64,000 bases of DNA from Corynebacterium suranareeae (GCF_002355155.1 NZ_AP017369.1:682001-746000); one strand, 5' to 3'; positions 19,721 through 29,321 are shown, counted from the first letter of the stretch. The notes: generated by a model from the sequence alone, not told the origin. A program made the numbers and translations.

Positions 19721-20515
19721 TTAAATTTCTACGCGTTCAGGACGCAGCGGCACTACGGTGGGAGTTCCGGTTACTGGATCTGGTGCGATGATGCAGTCAA
19801 GACCGAAAGCTTCTTTTACTAGTTCGGTTGTAATCACATCTTGAGGGGCGCCGGTGGTGATGATTTGTCCTTGTTTCATCACAATGAGGTGGTCGGCGTA
19901 GCGGGCGGCTTGGTTGAGATCGTGAAGCACGGTGACCACTGTTTTGCCGGCTTCGTTGAATGCGCGCAGCAGTTCAAGAAGTTCGTATTGGTGGGCGATG
20001 TCGAGGAAGGTGGTGGGTTCGTCGAGAAGCATGATCGGTGTTTGCTGGGCGAGCAACATGGCCACCCACACTCGTTGGCGCTGACCACCGGAGAGCTCAT
20101 CGACGAGGCGAGCTGCAAGTTCGGTGAGGTTTGTGGAGGCAAGTGCTTTGGCCACTGCATCTTCATCGGAGGCGCGCCATTGTTGGATCAAGCCTTGGTA
20201 GGGAGCGCGGCCGCGGGAGATGAGATCATAAACCCGAATGCCTTCTGGTGCGATGGAGGTCTGTGGCAGCAGGCCTAGTTCTCGGGCGATCTCCTTGGGT
20301 TTGAAGGAATCGAGCTGCCGGCCGTCGAGAAGCACTTTGCCGTGTTGCGGATTGAGCACGCGGGAGAAACCGCGAAGCAGGGTGGATTTGCCGCATCCGT
20401 TGGGGCCGATGATGGCGGTGAAGGTGTTGTCGGGGATGGTGACGTTGAGCTTTTCGGCGATGACGCGGTTGTCATAAGCCATGGTGACGTCTTCCATGGT
20501 TAAGCGATTATTCAT
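19721..20515 (-). CDS. Iron-siderophore ABC transporter, ATP-binding protein
   Basis: A 264-aa FecE/FhuC-type ATPase. Walker A GPNGCGKST, Q-loop LLPQTS, signature LSGGQRQRVW, Walker B IMLLDEPTTFLD and H-loop VLHDLNQA are all intact and typical of iron-chelate importers. It energises uptake by the two FecCD-type permeases encoded directly upstream on the same strand (order permease, permease, ATPase). No substrate-binding lipoprotein gene is present in the window, so the importer must borrow one encoded elsewhere. A DtxR-like box precedes the operon and a terminator follows it. The family transports ferric siderophores, with vitamin B12 as an alternative; the DtxR box favours iron. Confidence 0.93.
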   Translation of the reverse strand: MNNRLTMEDVTMAYDNRVIAEKLNVTIPDNTFTAIIGPNGCGKSTLLRGFSRVLNPQHGKVLLDGRQLDSFKPKEIARELGLLPQTSIAPEGIRVYDLISRGRAPYQGLIQQWRASDEDAVAKALASTNLTELAARLVDELSGGQRQRVWVAMLLAQQTPIMLLDEPTTFLDIAHQYELLELLRAFNEAGKTVVTVLHDLNQAARYADHLIVMKQGQIITTGAPQDVITTELVKEAFGLDCIIAPDPVTGTPTVVPLRPERVEI

Positions 20516-20536
20516 GGAGTATTCCTTTGAGAAAAC

Positions 20537-21721
20537 TTATCGGATGGTGCCGGTTCGGTATTGGCGGCGGGTTTCGCGGAGTAGAAGCCAGATCATGTAG
20601 CAACCACCGATGGAAACGGTAAGCAAACCAACAGGGATGCTGCGGTAGAAAGAGCTGATGATAAGCGATAGCAGGTGCGCGCAACTCAAAAGAGCAGCAC
20701 CCATGGCGGCAGCAGCGACGAGGCTGACTCCGGCGGTGCGGGTCAGGCGACGTGCCAACTGTGGTGCAACCAATGCGATGAATGAAATAGGTCCTGCAGC
20801 AGCGGTGACCAATGCGGAAGTAGCAACACCCACCACGATCAGTGCTAAACGTGTGGAGTTGGTTCTAATTCCTAAGGTGGTGGCTACATCATCGCCCATT
20901 TCCATAAAACGCAAAGACCTAGCAAGTGCGATGGCAGCAACGATGATGATCACTGCGATGATCAGTGAAGGAATAAGCGATTGCCAGGTCACTCGGTTGA
21001 TGGAACCAGCGCTCCAGAAACCAACAACCATGGCATCTTCCACATTTGCGCGAGTGATCAAATAAGCGTTGATCGAGCTCAGCATGGCTGAAACACCAAT
21101 ACCGACAATGATCAATCGGAAACCTTGAACACCTTTACGCCACGCCAAAATGTAGACAGCGAAAGCCGTGAGGATACCTCCGACGATGGCAGCAAACGCG
21201 ATGCCCCAATAATGCGAATTTCCAGCCACCAAAATAATTAAAACCACCGCGGTGTAAGAACCGGCATCAAAACCAATAACATCGGGTGAGCCCAACGGGT
21301 TGCGGGTAATCGACTGGAAAATTGCGCCACCAATGCCCAAGAGGGCACCAAAAACTACAGCTGCAATAGCAACTGGCAAACGCCATTCCCTGACCACTAG
21401 GAGTTGGAATTTCTCACCGGTACCCGCCAAAGCGTTGATGACCTGTCCCAACGACAATGGGTAATCTCCCATGGTGATAGCCCAGGTGGCACTGCATAAT
21501 GCGACGGTAAAAAGGATCGCGCTTACAACAGCAAGACGGACGGGAAACCGGAAAGAAAACCGTGAGTTTTGCACCGTGACAGATTGGTAACCTGGGTCCA
21601 ATTTGCCCGGGTCCAACTTGCCTGGGTCCAGTTTGCCTGGGTCCAACTTCGGGGATGCAGCATCGGGGGTGCCGCCAACAGCTACGTCCGCACCATTTTG
21701 AGATTTGATTTTAAAGACCAC
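20537..21721 (-). CDS. Iron-siderophore ABC transporter, FecCD-family permease
   Basis: About 394 aa from the GTG at 21721, preferred because GGAGG lies 8 bases upstream; a longer frame reaches 21748. The family core of about 10 transmembrane helices is clear: GALLGIGGAIFQSITRNPLGSPDVIGFDAGS, GISVSAMLSS-like segment, and GPISFIALVAPQLARRLTR, where the permease contacts the ATPase. The N-terminal 50 residues before the first helix are unusual: four tandem copies of LDPGK, encoded by a perfect-period 15-base repeat. Relatives lack such a tail. The start overlaps the stop of the other permease gene by 11 bases, indicating translational coupling. Confidence 0.92.
   Translation of the reverse strand: MVFKIKSQNGADVAVGGTPDAASPKLDPGKLDPGKLDPGKLDPGYQSVTVQNSRFSFRFPVRLAVVSAILFTVALCSATWAITMGDYPLSLGQVINALAGTGEKFQLLVVREWRLPVAIAAVVFGALLGIGGAIFQSITRNPLGSPDVIGFDAGSYTAVVLIILVAGNSHYWGIAFAAIVGGILTAFAVYILAWRKGVQGFRLIIVGIGVSAMLSSINAYLITRANVEDAMVVGFWSAGSINRVTWQSLIPSLIIAVIIIVAAIALARSLRFMEMGDDVATTLGIRTNSTRLALIVVGVATSALVTAAAGPISFIALVAPQLARRLTRTAGVSLVAAAAMGAALLSCAHLLSLIISSFYRSIPVGLLTVSIGGCYMIWLLLRETRRQYRTGTIR
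21591..21650 (-). repeat. In-frame 15-base tandem repeat in permease gene
   Basis: Four units of the form CCTGGGTCCAACTTG (+ strand), differing by one or two bases, encode repeated K-L-D-P-G in the cytoplasmic N-terminal tail of the permease. Confidence 0.95.
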
Positions 21722-22772
21722 TGGCTTTCCTCCGTCGAACAAGCGCAATCAGCACAGGCGCACCGATGATGGCGGTAACAATTCCCACTTCAATTTCGCC
21801 AGGTCGTGCGATGATACGTCCCAAAATGTCAGCGCCAAGTACCAACACAGGGGCACACAGCGCACTGAATGTGATGATCCATCGTTGATCAGGGCCAACA
21901 ACCCAGCGCACAACGTGAGGGACCATAAGTCCGACAAAGCCAATACCACCGGTCAGAGCAGTCGCACCACCGGCAAGTAACGTGACTGAAATAATGCCCA
22001 GCACGCGAGTACGCATCACTTTGGTACCCAGGGAAGCTGCGAGATCATCACCCAATGCAATCGAATTAAGCGCACCAGACAGCCCCAGCGCAATCGCCAG
22101 ACCAACGGCAAGAAACGGCAAAACAGTCACGGTGTCGCTCAAGCTTGTGCGAGCTACAGAACCAAGGTTCCAATTGCGGATGCTTTCAAAAGTCTCAGGA
22201 TCAATCAGCGTTAAAAAGCTTGTGATTCCACCAAGCACCGCCGCAAGCGCCACACCCGCGAGCACCAAAGCCACCGGATTCACGCTGCCGCTGGTGCTTG
22301 CACCAATGAAATAAACCAGCAACGTTGCCACAGCTGCACCGATAAAGGCGAACCAAATGTAGCCAGTAACGCTGCTGAGTCCGAAAATTCCCACACCAAC
22401 GGTCACAGCAAAACCGGCACCCGCGTTCACGCCCAAAATGCCAGGATCCGCAAGCGGGTTACGAGTCAGCGCCTGAATCAACGCACCCGCCACACCGAAC
22501 GCAGCGCCGGTCACAATGCCCACCACGGTGCGCGGAATTCGCATCGACCACACAATGATCGACGCTTCAGAATTATCGTGCGCAGTAAAACCCTGCCACA
22601 CCGTGCTAAACGACAAAGGGTTCGCACCAACAGCGATGCTCAGCGCAATGAGAATACCAAGTGCCACCAAGAATCCAAGTATGCCCAGCGCGCGGCGCTG
22701 GCCAAGGTGTTTGCTTATCGACGTCCCCTGCTCCTTCTTTAACGTCACCGCCGTCATATTGTGTGTCTCCAT
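21711..22772 (-). CDS. Iron-siderophore ABC transporter, FecCD-family permease
   Basis: A 353-aa permease, first gene of the operon. About 9-10 hydrophobic helices and the FecCD hallmarks GAAFGVAGALIQALTRNPLADPGILGVNAGA and GGIGFVGLMVPHVVRW are present; the latter carries the coupling helix that meets the ATPase. It should form a heterodimer with the permease encoded next. The start may be ATG 22772 or ATG 22757, the latter with GGAG 9 bases upstream. A 19-base DtxR-type box lies 77 bases upstream, so transcription is probably repressed when iron is plentiful. Confidence 0.93.
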   Translation of the reverse strand: METHNMTAVTLKKEQGTSISKHLGQRRALGILGFLVALGILIALSIAVGANPLSFSTVWQGFTAHDNSEASIIVWSMRIPRTVVGIVTGAAFGVAGALIQALTRNPLADPGILGVNAGAGFAVTVGVGIFGLSSVTGYIWFAFIGAAVATLLVYFIGASTSGSVNPVALVLAGVALAAVLGGITSFLTLIDPETFESIRNWNLGSVARTSLSDTVTVLPFLAVGLAIALGLSGALNSIALGDDLAASLGTKVMRTRVLGIISVTLLAGGATALTGGIGFVGLMVPHVVRWVVGPDQRWIITFSALCAPVLVLGADILGRIIARPGEIEVGIVTAIIGAPVLIALVRRRKASGL

Positions 22773-22848
22773 AAGATCGCAGGAAAAAATGGATTATGAG
22801 ACATCGAAAGTCCTTAAAGCTAGCCGATACTAAAATGCTTAGAACATC

Positions 22849-22867
22849 TTAGGTGAGCCTGCTCTAA
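22849..22867 (-). promoter_or_regulatory. DtxR-type iron box upstream of the siderophore importer
   Basis: TTAGGTGAGCCTGCTCTAA matches the corynebacterial DtxR consensus TTAGGTTAGSCTAACCTWA at 15 of 19 positions. It lies 77 bases before the first permease gene, in the expected promoter area. Confidence 0.75.
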
Positions 22868-22931
22868 ATTAAAATGTTACGTCTCTCTCCCAAGACCGGA
22901 ATGGGCGAATGTGAGCCAGGAGTTCGACCAG

Positions 22932-23069
22932 ACCAAACACACGTGCCAAGAATCTCAATTTTTAAGAATCTTTGTCACGTGTGTTTGGTTTGGCTTCCTC
23001 GAAACCTCGAAACCGAATATACGTGCCAAACTTTCGGGTTTTTGGATTTCTTGGCACGCCTGACTGGTT
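22932..23069. repeat. Two palindromic intergenic elements (hairpins 7 and 8)
   Basis: Hairpin 7 (22932-22991) pairs ACCAAACACACGTGCCAAG with TTTGTCACGTGTGTTTGGT, nearly perfect over more than 20 bp. Hairpin 8 (23011-23069) pairs AACCGAATATACGTGCCAA with TTGGCACGCCTGACTGGTT. They lie between the siderophore importer and the GlxA-type gene. Confidence 0.8.
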
Positions 23070-23074
23070 CCTGT

Positions 23075-23200
23075 CGCGGTGGTTGAAATTCTGCACTGGA
23101 GCCTGAAAAAAGTGCCCTCCCAGAATCGCTTTTAAGGGCCTTTTACGGCATCGGTAATGTAAATACTCATTCTGGAAATTGAGGCGCTTAAACGGCGCGT
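23075..23200 (-). repeat. Dispersed intergenic repeat, copy C (inverted)
   Basis: Read on the - strand it contains GCGCCTCAATTTCCAGAATGA, GAGTATTTACATTACCGATG, CCGTAAAAGGCCCTTAAAAG and GCGATTCTGGGAGG, in the same order as copy B at 19300-19430. The palindromes 7 and 8 lie on its distal side, as in copies A and B. The rest of the 22773-23340 gap holds no gene that I can support. Confidence 0.7.
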
Positions 23201-23340
23201 AGGTAAAAGGTGATGAAAACCCCCGCGTTTCCCGTCATTGCTTATGGTCGACTTCCCTCGGCCTTGGGCTAATTTCCTAGTGAAGTCGCTACCATGAAAT
23301 TGAACTGTAGCTCTTGTGCAGCATTGCTCTGGAGTGTGAA

Positions 23341-24336
23341 CTAAGGATCCACCGGAAAAGTTGAGCGGAATCTGGCTCGATATTCGGACGGGGTGATGTG
23401 TAACCATTTACTGAAGGCACGTCGAAGGCTGTCTTCACTGCCAAATCCGGAAAGTCCTGCGGTGGTGCTTATTGATTCGCCGTTGAGGATCAATTGTTGT
23501 GCCGTGTTTAAGCGAAATTGTTCCAACCATTGTGCGGGGCTAAGTCCAAGTTCGGAACGGAAAATCCTGGTTAAGTGGCGTTGGCTTACGGAGACGTAAT
23601 CGGCAAGACTGGCCGCGCTGTGTGGTGCTGCTGGGGAGCTAAAAACGTGGTCAATGGCTTTTTGGAGGCTGGGGTGGCTTACGGAAGGGGCTTCGGTGGT
23701 GGTGGCAAATTGTGATTGTCCGCCGGGGCGGTGCATATAAACCACCATGTCTCTGGCGGTGTTTCGGGCGATGTGTGCTCCTTGGTCTTCTTCGATCAAA
23801 CTTAACGCCAGGTCAATGCCGGCGGTGATGCCTGCTGAGGTGACAAAGCGACCATCGTGAACGTGGAGGATGTCGGGGCGTACGCGGATCTGGGGATATC
23901 GCCGTGCCAGGTCTCGAGCATTTTTCCAGTGGGTGGTGGCTTCCTTTCCGTTTAATAATCCGAGCTCTGCGAGGATGAAAGCCCCGGTGCATACGGTGGC
24001 GACGCGGCGGGGTCCGTGTGTTAGGTGGTGGGCGGCGTCGAGAAGCGAAGTTTTTAAAGGTTTTAAGGGCAGCGTGTCGGAGCCTGTGATGATCAAGGTG
24101 TCCAGTGTTGATGGATCGATGGAATGGGCGGGGAGGGTGCCTGCGATGGTGATGCCGGATGCGGTGTGGACGGCACCGCCGGCGGGGGAGAGGTAGATCA
24201 GTTCGTAGCCTGTGGAGCGGGTGAATGCTTCGGCGGGGCCGGTGAAGTCGAGGGGTGAGACGCCGTCGTAGATGAGGAAGCCGATGGTGCGAATGTGCGA
24301 TGTCTTGATCTGCGGGTTATCTGGCCGAATGGACAT
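23341..24336 (-). CDS. GlxA-family transcriptional regulator (DJ-1/PfpI domain plus AraC domain)
   Basis: A 331-aa regulator. Residues 1 to about 190 form a class-I glutamine-amidotransferase-like DJ-1/PfpI domain (IGFLIYDGVSPLDFTGPAEAF) with the cysteine elbow VATVCTGAFILAELGLL, and TSAGITAGIDLALSLIEE, characteristic of GlxA proteins. The last 100 residues are an AraC DNA-binding domain with VSQRHLTRIFRSELGLSPAQWL and TTAGLSGFGSEDSLRRAFSKWLHITPSEY. It is transcribed divergently from the CoA-transferase/hydrolase gene that starts 66 bases away, and that gene is the natural candidate target. The effector is unknown. The Cys may or may not be catalytic; in most regulators of this type it is thought to serve in sensing. 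Confidence 0.92.
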   Translation of the reverse strand: MSIRPDNPQIKTSHIRTIGFLIYDGVSPLDFTGPAEAFTRSTGYELIYLSPAGGAVHTASGITIAGTLPAHSIDPSTLDTLIITGSDTLPLKPLKTSLLDAAHHLTHGPRRVATVCTGAFILAELGLLNGKEATTHWKNARDLARRYPQIRVRPDILHVHDGRFVTSAGITAGIDLALSLIEEDQGAHIARNTARDMVVYMHRPGGQSQFATTTEAPSVSHPSLQKAIDHVFSSPAAPHSAASLADYVSVSQRHLTRIFRSELGLSPAQWLEQFRLNTAQQLILNGESISTTAGLSGFGSEDSLRRAFSKWLHITPSEYRARFRSTFPVDP

Positions 24337-24402
24337 GGCTTCAGCCTACGTCATGTATCACACTGGATAGTGATGTAATTCATATTCGGGAAAGGGTTGG
24401 AA

Positions 24403-25911
24403 ATGTCGGAAAGAGTGCAAAACCGTGAGCTTAAAGCAAAGATTATGTCGGCGGACGAGGCTGCTCAGTTTGTTAATCACGGCGCCACGGTAGGAATGTC
24501 AGGTTTTACCGGGGCGGCTTATCCCAAGGCTTTGCCTACGGCTATCGCCAATCGCGCAAAACAAGAGCATGATGCGGGCCGAGAATATGGCATCAGATTG
24601 CTTACCGGAGCATCCACGGCACCTGATTGTGATGGTGTGCTTGCCGAGGCTGATGCGTTGAGCTTCCGAATGCCTTATCAATCAGATCCCGTGATGCGCG
24701 GAAAAATCAACGATGGGCAGTTGAATTACCAAGACGTTCACCTTTCGCACTCTGGCCTGCAGGTGGAGCAAGGGTTTTTCGGCGCCATTGATGTTGCGAT
24801 CGTTGAGGTCACCCGGATTACAGAAGAAGGCCATCTGATCCCTTCCTCGGGTGTGGGAAATAACGTTGAGTACCTTGAAGCGGCAAAGCAGATCATTCTT
24901 GAGGTTAATGAATGGCAATCGCTAAACCTCGAGGGCATGGCTGATATTTACCGGGTTCCATATCTGCCTAACCGCACGCCGATCCCGATTATTAATGTTG
25001 GTGATCGCGTGGGCACAACGTATATAGAAATTGATACAACCAAGGTTGTGGCGGTTGTAGAAACCGATGCACCTGATCGAAATAGCCCATTTAAACCTTT
25101 CGATGAAGTATCGGAGCAAATCGCAGGCAACTACCTGGACTTCTTGGAAGGGGAAGTTGCTGCTGGGCGACTGGCCTATGACCACTACATCATGCAATCT
25201 GGTGTCGGAAATGTGCCGAATGCTGTGATGGCGGGCCTGCTCGATTCAAAGTTTGAAAATATTCAGGCTTATACCGAAGTCGTGCAGGATGGAATGCTCG
25301 ATTTGATCGATGCGGGGAAGATGGCGGTGGCATCTGCGACTTCCTTTGCGCTCTCGCCGGAATACGCGGAGAAAATGAACCGCGAGGCGGAAAAGTATCG
25401 GAAGTATCTGGTGCTACGACCACTGCAAATTTCCAACAGCCCGGAAGTGATTCGACGCATGGGGCTAATCTCCTCCAACGGCATGATCGAGGCAGATATT
25501 TATGGAAATATCAACTCCACGCATGTTGCTGGCACGCGCGTGATGAACGGCATCGGCGGTTCAGGCGATTTCACCCGAAATGCTTTTGCCTCCACGTTCA
25601 TTTCTCCCTCAGCTGCCAAGGGTGGTGCGATTTCCGCGATTGTGCCTTTTGCTTCCCACATCGATCACACGGAACATGACGCGATGGTTGTCATTACTGA
25701 ATACGGTTACGCTGACCTGCGCGGGCTCGCCCCTAAACAGCGCGTGCCTAAGATGATCGCCATTGCTCACCCGGATTATCGCCCACTGCTAGAGGAATAC
25801 TTTGATCGTGCGCTAAACAATGCGGATTCCTTCCAACACACCCCGCATGATCTGACCACTGCTTTTGATTTCCACAATCGCTTAAACGCGGCTGGAACCA
25901 TGCAAAAATAA
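24403..25911 (+). CDS. Acetyl-CoA hydrolase / CoA-transferase (Cat1-type)
   Basis: About 502 aa from the ATG at 24403, with AAAGGG 6 bases upstream; an in-frame TTG at 24397 is less likely. It belongs to the acetyl-CoA hydrolase/transferase family, which moves CoA between acetate and succinyl-CoA, butyryl-CoA or similar acids. Visible are the N-terminal GATVGMSGFTGAAYPKALP, the SGVGNVPNAVMAGLLD block, QAYTEVVQDG (the Glu in the TE-V/M motif is the likely catalytic nucleophile), and near the C-terminus YGNINSTHV, NGIGGSGDFTRNA and ITEYGYADLRG. Length is typical. It stands alone, divergent from a GlxA-type regulator. Annotation as butyryl-CoA:acetate transferase is common; the true acid pair cannot be read from sequence. 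Confidence 0.9.
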   Translation: MSERVQNRELKAKIMSADEAAQFVNHGATVGMSGFTGAAYPKALPTAIANRAKQEHDAGREYGIRLLTGASTAPDCDGVLAEADALSFRMPYQSDPVMRGKINDGQLNYQDVHLSHSGLQVEQGFFGAIDVAIVEVTRITEEGHLIPSSGVGNNVEYLEAAKQIILEVNEWQSLNLEGMADIYRVPYLPNRTPIPIINVGDRVGTTYIEIDTTKVVAVVETDAPDRNSPFKPFDEVSEQIAGNYLDFLEGEVAAGRLAYDHYIMQSGVGNVPNAVMAGLLDSKFENIQAYTEVVQDGMLDLIDAGKMAVASATSFALSPEYAEKMNREAEKYRKYLVLRPLQISNSPEVIRRMGLISSNGMIEADIYGNINSTHVAGTRVMNGIGGSGDFTRNAFASTFISPSAAKGGAISAIVPFASHIDHTEHDAMVVITEYGYADLRGLAPKQRVPKMIAIAHPDYRPLLEEYFDRALNNADSFQHTPHDLTTAFDFHNRLNAAGTMQK

Positions 25912-25928
25912 CGCTTTTCGACGAGCCT

Positions 25929-25999
25929 ACCCACCTTCACCGCCGGCCTGGTTGCCGGCGGTGAAGGTGGGTGAGATATTTCACGGCAAGGCCGTGAAA
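25929..25999 (+). terminator. Two hairpins after the CoA-transferase gene
   Basis: The first is a perfect 19-bp stem (ACCCACCTTCACCGCCGGC with its complement around CTGGTT, 25929-25972). The second pairs TTTCACGGC with GCCGTGAAA around AAG (25979-25999). Neither has a proper T-run, but position suggests transcription stop. A copy of the 11-mer GCTTTTCGACG precedes them (25913-25923). Confidence 0.65.
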
Positions 26000-26485
26000 A
26001 TAAAAACGCAACTTTCTTACACAAGTGGGTTGTTTTTCCAAATTCTTTGTGGTTAACTACTTGGGTTGCCTTAACACGGCGTGATTTAAACACGCCAGTT
26101 GGTGGGGCAAACATGACACCTTCAATTGAGGTCGAGGTACGCGAAAGTGTTCTTCAACTTCAGGAGGTATCCACTGAAGCCGGGTAACTGGTGAAGGCGG
26201 AACCGGAGAAGGGGCATGGCAAATAAACAGCGGCAGTTACGTTAGGGCCTAGCTCACGCATTGTGGTCCCTTCCGATTTTCCTGACTTTATTGTTGGGTT
26301 CATCGTGGCGCGTTTTATTTGCACAGCGCCCGTGATCCAATGTCAGAAGCATTTGACAGGTCAGGTTAAACACTGGCGTTGCGCCCGAGCCCCTAGCCCG
26401 GACAACGTTATAGAGAAAGAATGAAGCGAATTCCCACCGCTTTTCCAAAATGGAAGATGTGGGACGAGCGAGGAAGAGGATAAGC
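26000..26485 (+). promoter_or_regulatory. Long upstream/leader region of the S10 operon
   Basis: Nearly 500 noncoding bases before rpsJ, presumably with the main promoter of the 11-gene operon and a structured leader. A small hairpin GGCGTG/CACGCC lies at 26078-26096. GCACAGCGCCCG (26320-26331) and GGCGTTGCGCCCG (26373-26385) suggest further structure. S10 leaders in other bacteria bind L4; no homologous structure could be proven here. Confidence 0.4.
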
Positions 26486-26791
26486 GTGGCGGGACAAAAG
26501 ATCCGCATTAGGCTCAAGGCCTACGACCACGAAGCGATTGATGCGTCTGCACGCAAGATCGTTGAGACGGTCACCCGTACGGGTGCCCGAGTCGTTGGAC
26601 CGGTGCCTTTGCCTACCGAAAAGAACGTATACGCCGTTATTCGTTCTCCCCATAAGTACAAGGACTCTCGCGAGCACTTCGAGATGCGCACTCACAAGCG
26701 CCTGATCGACATCCTCGACCCGACGCCGAAGACTGTTGATGCCCTCATGCGCATCGACCTTCCGGCCAGCGTCGACGTGAACATTCAGTGA
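26486..26791 (+). CDS. rpsJ: 30S ribosomal protein S10
   Basis: A 101-aa protein from the GTG at 26486, preceded by AGGAAGAGGA; the longer upstream frame is not conserved. It begins [19 protein letters not shown] and includes the conserved [17 protein letters not shown] loop. S10 belongs to the 30S head and also acts as NusE in antitermination. It is the first gene of the S10 operon. Confidence 0.98.
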   Translation: MAGQKIRIRLKAYDHEAIDASARKIVETVTRTGARVVGPVPLPTEKNVYAVIRSPHKYKDSREHFEMRTHKRLIDILDPTPKTVDALMRIDLPASVDVNIQ

Positions 26792-26823
26792 TCGACGGAA
26801 TTTTTGGCAGCGGAGAATAAATA

Positions 26824-27480
26824 ATGAGTGAAAACGAGATCAAGGGCATTCTGGGCACCAAGCTCGGCATGACTCAGATCTTCGACGAGGAAAACCGCGT
26901 TATTCCGGTTACCGTCGTTGAAGCGGGTCCATGCGTAGTTTCCCAGATTCGCACCGTTGAGACCGATGGCTACAACGCCATCCAGATCGCCTACGGCGAA
27001 ATCGACCCACGCAAGGTGAACCAGCCAACCGCTGGTCACTTCAAGAAAGCAGGCGTTACCCCCCGCCGCCACGTCACCGAGATTCGCATGGACGATGTCT
27101 CCGGTTACGAGGTTGGACAGGACGTTACCGTTGAAATCTTCAACGACATCAAGTTCGTTGACGTCACCGGTACCACCAAGGGTAAGGGCTACGCCGGCGC
27201 TATGAAGCGCCATGGCTTCGCTGGCCAGGGTGCCGGCCACGGTAACCAGGCTGCACACCGCCGCGTAGGTGGCATTGGTGCAGCTGCTACCCCAGGTCGC
27301 ATCTTCAAGGGCAAGCGTATGGCTGGCCGCATGGGTAATGACCGCGTCACCACCCAGAACCTCAAGGTTCAGAAGATTGACGCTGATGCCAACATCATCC
27401 TTATCAAGGGCGCAATCCCTGGTAACCGTGGTGGCATCGTTACCGTTAAGACCGCAGTGAAGGGCGGTGCACACGCATGA
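26824..27480 (+). CDS. rplC: 50S ribosomal protein L3
   Basis: A 218-aa protein with the L3 signature [19 protein letters not shown] and the extended loop [33 protein letters not shown] that reaches the peptidyl-transferase centre. It is one of the two proteins that initiate 50S assembly. Its TGA overlaps the rplD ATG (ATGA), so translation is coupled. Confidence 0.98.
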   Translation: MSENEIKGILGTKLGMTQIFDEENRVIPVTVVEAGPCVVSQIRTVETDGYNAIQIAYGEIDPRKVNQPTAGHFKKAGVTPRRHVTEIRMDDVSGYEVGQDVTVEIFNDIKFVDVTGTTKGKGYAGAMKRHGFAGQGAGHGNQAAHRRVGGIGAAATPGRIFKGKRMAGRMGNDRVTTQNLKVQKIDADANIILIKGAIPGNRGGIVTVKTAVKGGAHA

Positions 27481-28133
27481 CGAATCTGAAGCTGGATGTT
27501 CAGACCGCTGATGGAAACACCAACGGATCTGTAGACCTCCCTGCAGAGATTTTTGACCGTGAGGTCTCCGTCGCACTGCTGCACCAGGTTGTCAACGCAC
27601 AGCTTGCAGCAGCTCGACAGGGCACCCACTCCACCAAGACCCGTGGCGAAGTACGTGGCGGTGGCCGTAAGCCATTCCGTCAGAAGGGAACCGGTCGCGC
27701 TCGTCAGGGCTCGATCCGCGCACCTCACTTCACCGGTGGTGGCATCTCCCACGGCCCTAAGCCACGCGACTACTCTCAGCGCACCCCTAAGAAGATGATC
27801 AAGGCTGCACTTTACGGTGCACTGTCTGATCGTGCACGCAATGCACGTATCCACGTCATCTCCGAATTGGTGCCTGGCCAGACCCCTTCGACCAAGTCTG
27901 CAAAGGCTTTCATCGAGCGTCTGACCGAGCGTAAGTCCGTGCTGCTCGTAGTGAGCCGCGAGGATATCAACGCCCAGAAGAGTGCCAACAACCTGCCTGG
28001 CGTCCACATCTTGGCCGCTGATCAGCTGAACACCTACGACGTTCTCAAGTCTGATGACGTTGTGTTCTCCGTTGAGGCTCTCCACACCTTCATCAACCGC
28101 GCTTCCGGTGCGGCACAGGAGGAGCAGAACTAA
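27477..28133 (+). CDS. rplD: 50S ribosomal protein L4
   Basis: A 218-aa protein with the exit-tunnel loop [20 protein letters not shown], where macrolide-resistance changes arise; no change is evident. In E. coli L4 represses the S10 operon; whether it does so here is unknown. It overlaps rplC by 4 bases and shares one base with rplW (TAATG). Confidence 0.98.
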   Translation: MTNLKLDVQTADGNTNGSVDLPAEIFDREVSVALLHQVVNAQLAAARQGTHSTKTRGEVRGGGRKPFRQKGTGRARQGSIRAPHFTGGGISHGPKPRDYSQRTPKKMIKAALYGALSDRARNARIHVISELVPGQTPSTKSAKAFIERLTERKSVLLVVSREDINAQKSANNLPGVHILAADQLNTYDVLKSDDVVFSVEALHTFINRASGAAQEEQN

Positions 28134-28438
28134 TGGCTACTATCGCCAACCCACGCGACATCATCATCGCACCGGTCGTTTCTGAGAAGTCCTACGGCCT
28201 GATGGAGCAGAACGTTTACACGTTCTTCGTCTCCACCGACGCCAACAAGACTCAGATCAAGATTGCCATCGAAGAGATCTTCGGCGTCAAGGTTGCATCT
28301 GTGAACACCGTTAACCGTGCAGGTAAGCGCAAGCGCTCCCGCACCGGCTTCGGTACTCGCAAGGCTACCAAGCGCGCTTATGTGACTCTTCGCGAAGGCA
28401 GCGACTCCATCGACATCTTCAACGGCTCCGTCGCTTAA
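28133..28438 (+). CDS. rplW: 50S ribosomal protein L23
   Basis: A 101-aa protein of normal length with [20 protein letters not shown] at the N-terminus and the conserved [20 protein letters not shown] loop. L23 lies at the tunnel exit and is the docking site for trigger factor and SRP. It is translationally coupled to rplD. Confidence 0.98.
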   Translation: MATIANPRDIIIAPVVSEKSYGLMEQNVYTFFVSTDANKTQIKIAIEEIFGVKVASVNTVNRAGKRKRSRTGFGTRKATKRAYVTLREGSDSIDIFNGSVA

Positions 28439-28462
28439 GACGTCGATAGAAAAGGACACATT

Positions 28463-29305
28463 ATGGCTATTCGTAAGTACAAGCCGACAACCCCGGGTCG
28501 CCGCGCAAGCTCCGTTTCCATGTTCTCGGAGATCACCCGTTCGACCCCTGAGAAGTCACTTCTTCGCCCACTGAGCAAGACCGGCGGACGTAACTCTCAC
28601 GGCCACATCACCACCCGTCACCGCGGTGGTGGACACAAGCGCCGCTACCGCGTCATCGACTTCCGTCGTAATGACAAGGATGGCATCTTGGCAAAGGTCG
28701 CTCACATCGAGTACGACCCAAACCGCACCGCTAACATTGCACTGCTTCACTACTTCGATGGCGAGAAGCGTTACATCCTCGCACCGAAGGGCCTGACCCA
28801 GGGCACCGTTATCGAGTCCGGCGCTGCAGCCGACATCAAGGTTGGTAACAACCTGCCACTGCGCAACATCCCAACTGGTACCACCATCCACAACGTGGAG
28901 TTGAAGCCAGGCGCAGGTGCAAAGCTGGCACGTTCCGCTGGCGCATCCATCCAGCTTCTTGGTAAGGAAGGCTCCTACGCAGTTCTGCGTATGCCATCCT
29001 CCGAGATCCGCCGCGTCGACATCCGCTGCCGCGCGACTGTTGGTGAGGTCGGCAACGCCGATCAGATCAACATTCGTTGGGGTAAAGCTGGTCGTATGCG
29101 TTGGAAGGGCTGGCGCCCAACCGTCCGTGGTGTCGTAATGAACCCGGTCGACCACCCACACGGTGGTGGTGAAGGCAAGACTTCTGGTGGTCGCCACCCA
29201 GTCTCCCCATGGGGACAGAAGGAAGGCCGCACCCGCAAGCCTAAGCGTTACAGCGATGACATGATTGTTCGTCGCCGTCGTGCTAACAAGAACAAGAAGC
29301 GCTAA
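28463..29305 (+). CDS. rplB: 50S ribosomal protein L2
   Basis: A 280-aa protein. Conserved blocks are [19 protein letters not shown] near the N-terminus and [17 protein letters not shown] near the C-terminus, whose histidine lies close to the peptidyl-transferase centre. Essential for subunit association and peptide-bond formation. AAAAGGACA precedes the ATG. Confidence 0.98.
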   Translation: MAIRKYKPTTPGRRASSVSMFSEITRSTPEKSLLRPLSKTGGRNSHGHITTRHRGGGHKRRYRVIDFRRNDKDGILAKVAHIEYDPNRTANIALLHYFDGEKRYILAPKGLTQGTVIESGAAADIKVGNNLPLRNIPTGTTIHNVELKPGAGAKLARSAGASIQLLGKEGSYAVLRMPSSEIRRVDIRCRATVGEVGNADQINIRWGKAGRMRWKGWRPTVRGVVMNPVDHPHGGGEGKTSGGRHPVSPWGQKEGRTRKPKRYSDDMIVRRRRANKNKKR

Positions 29306-29321
29306 GAGGAGGTAACGAAGA

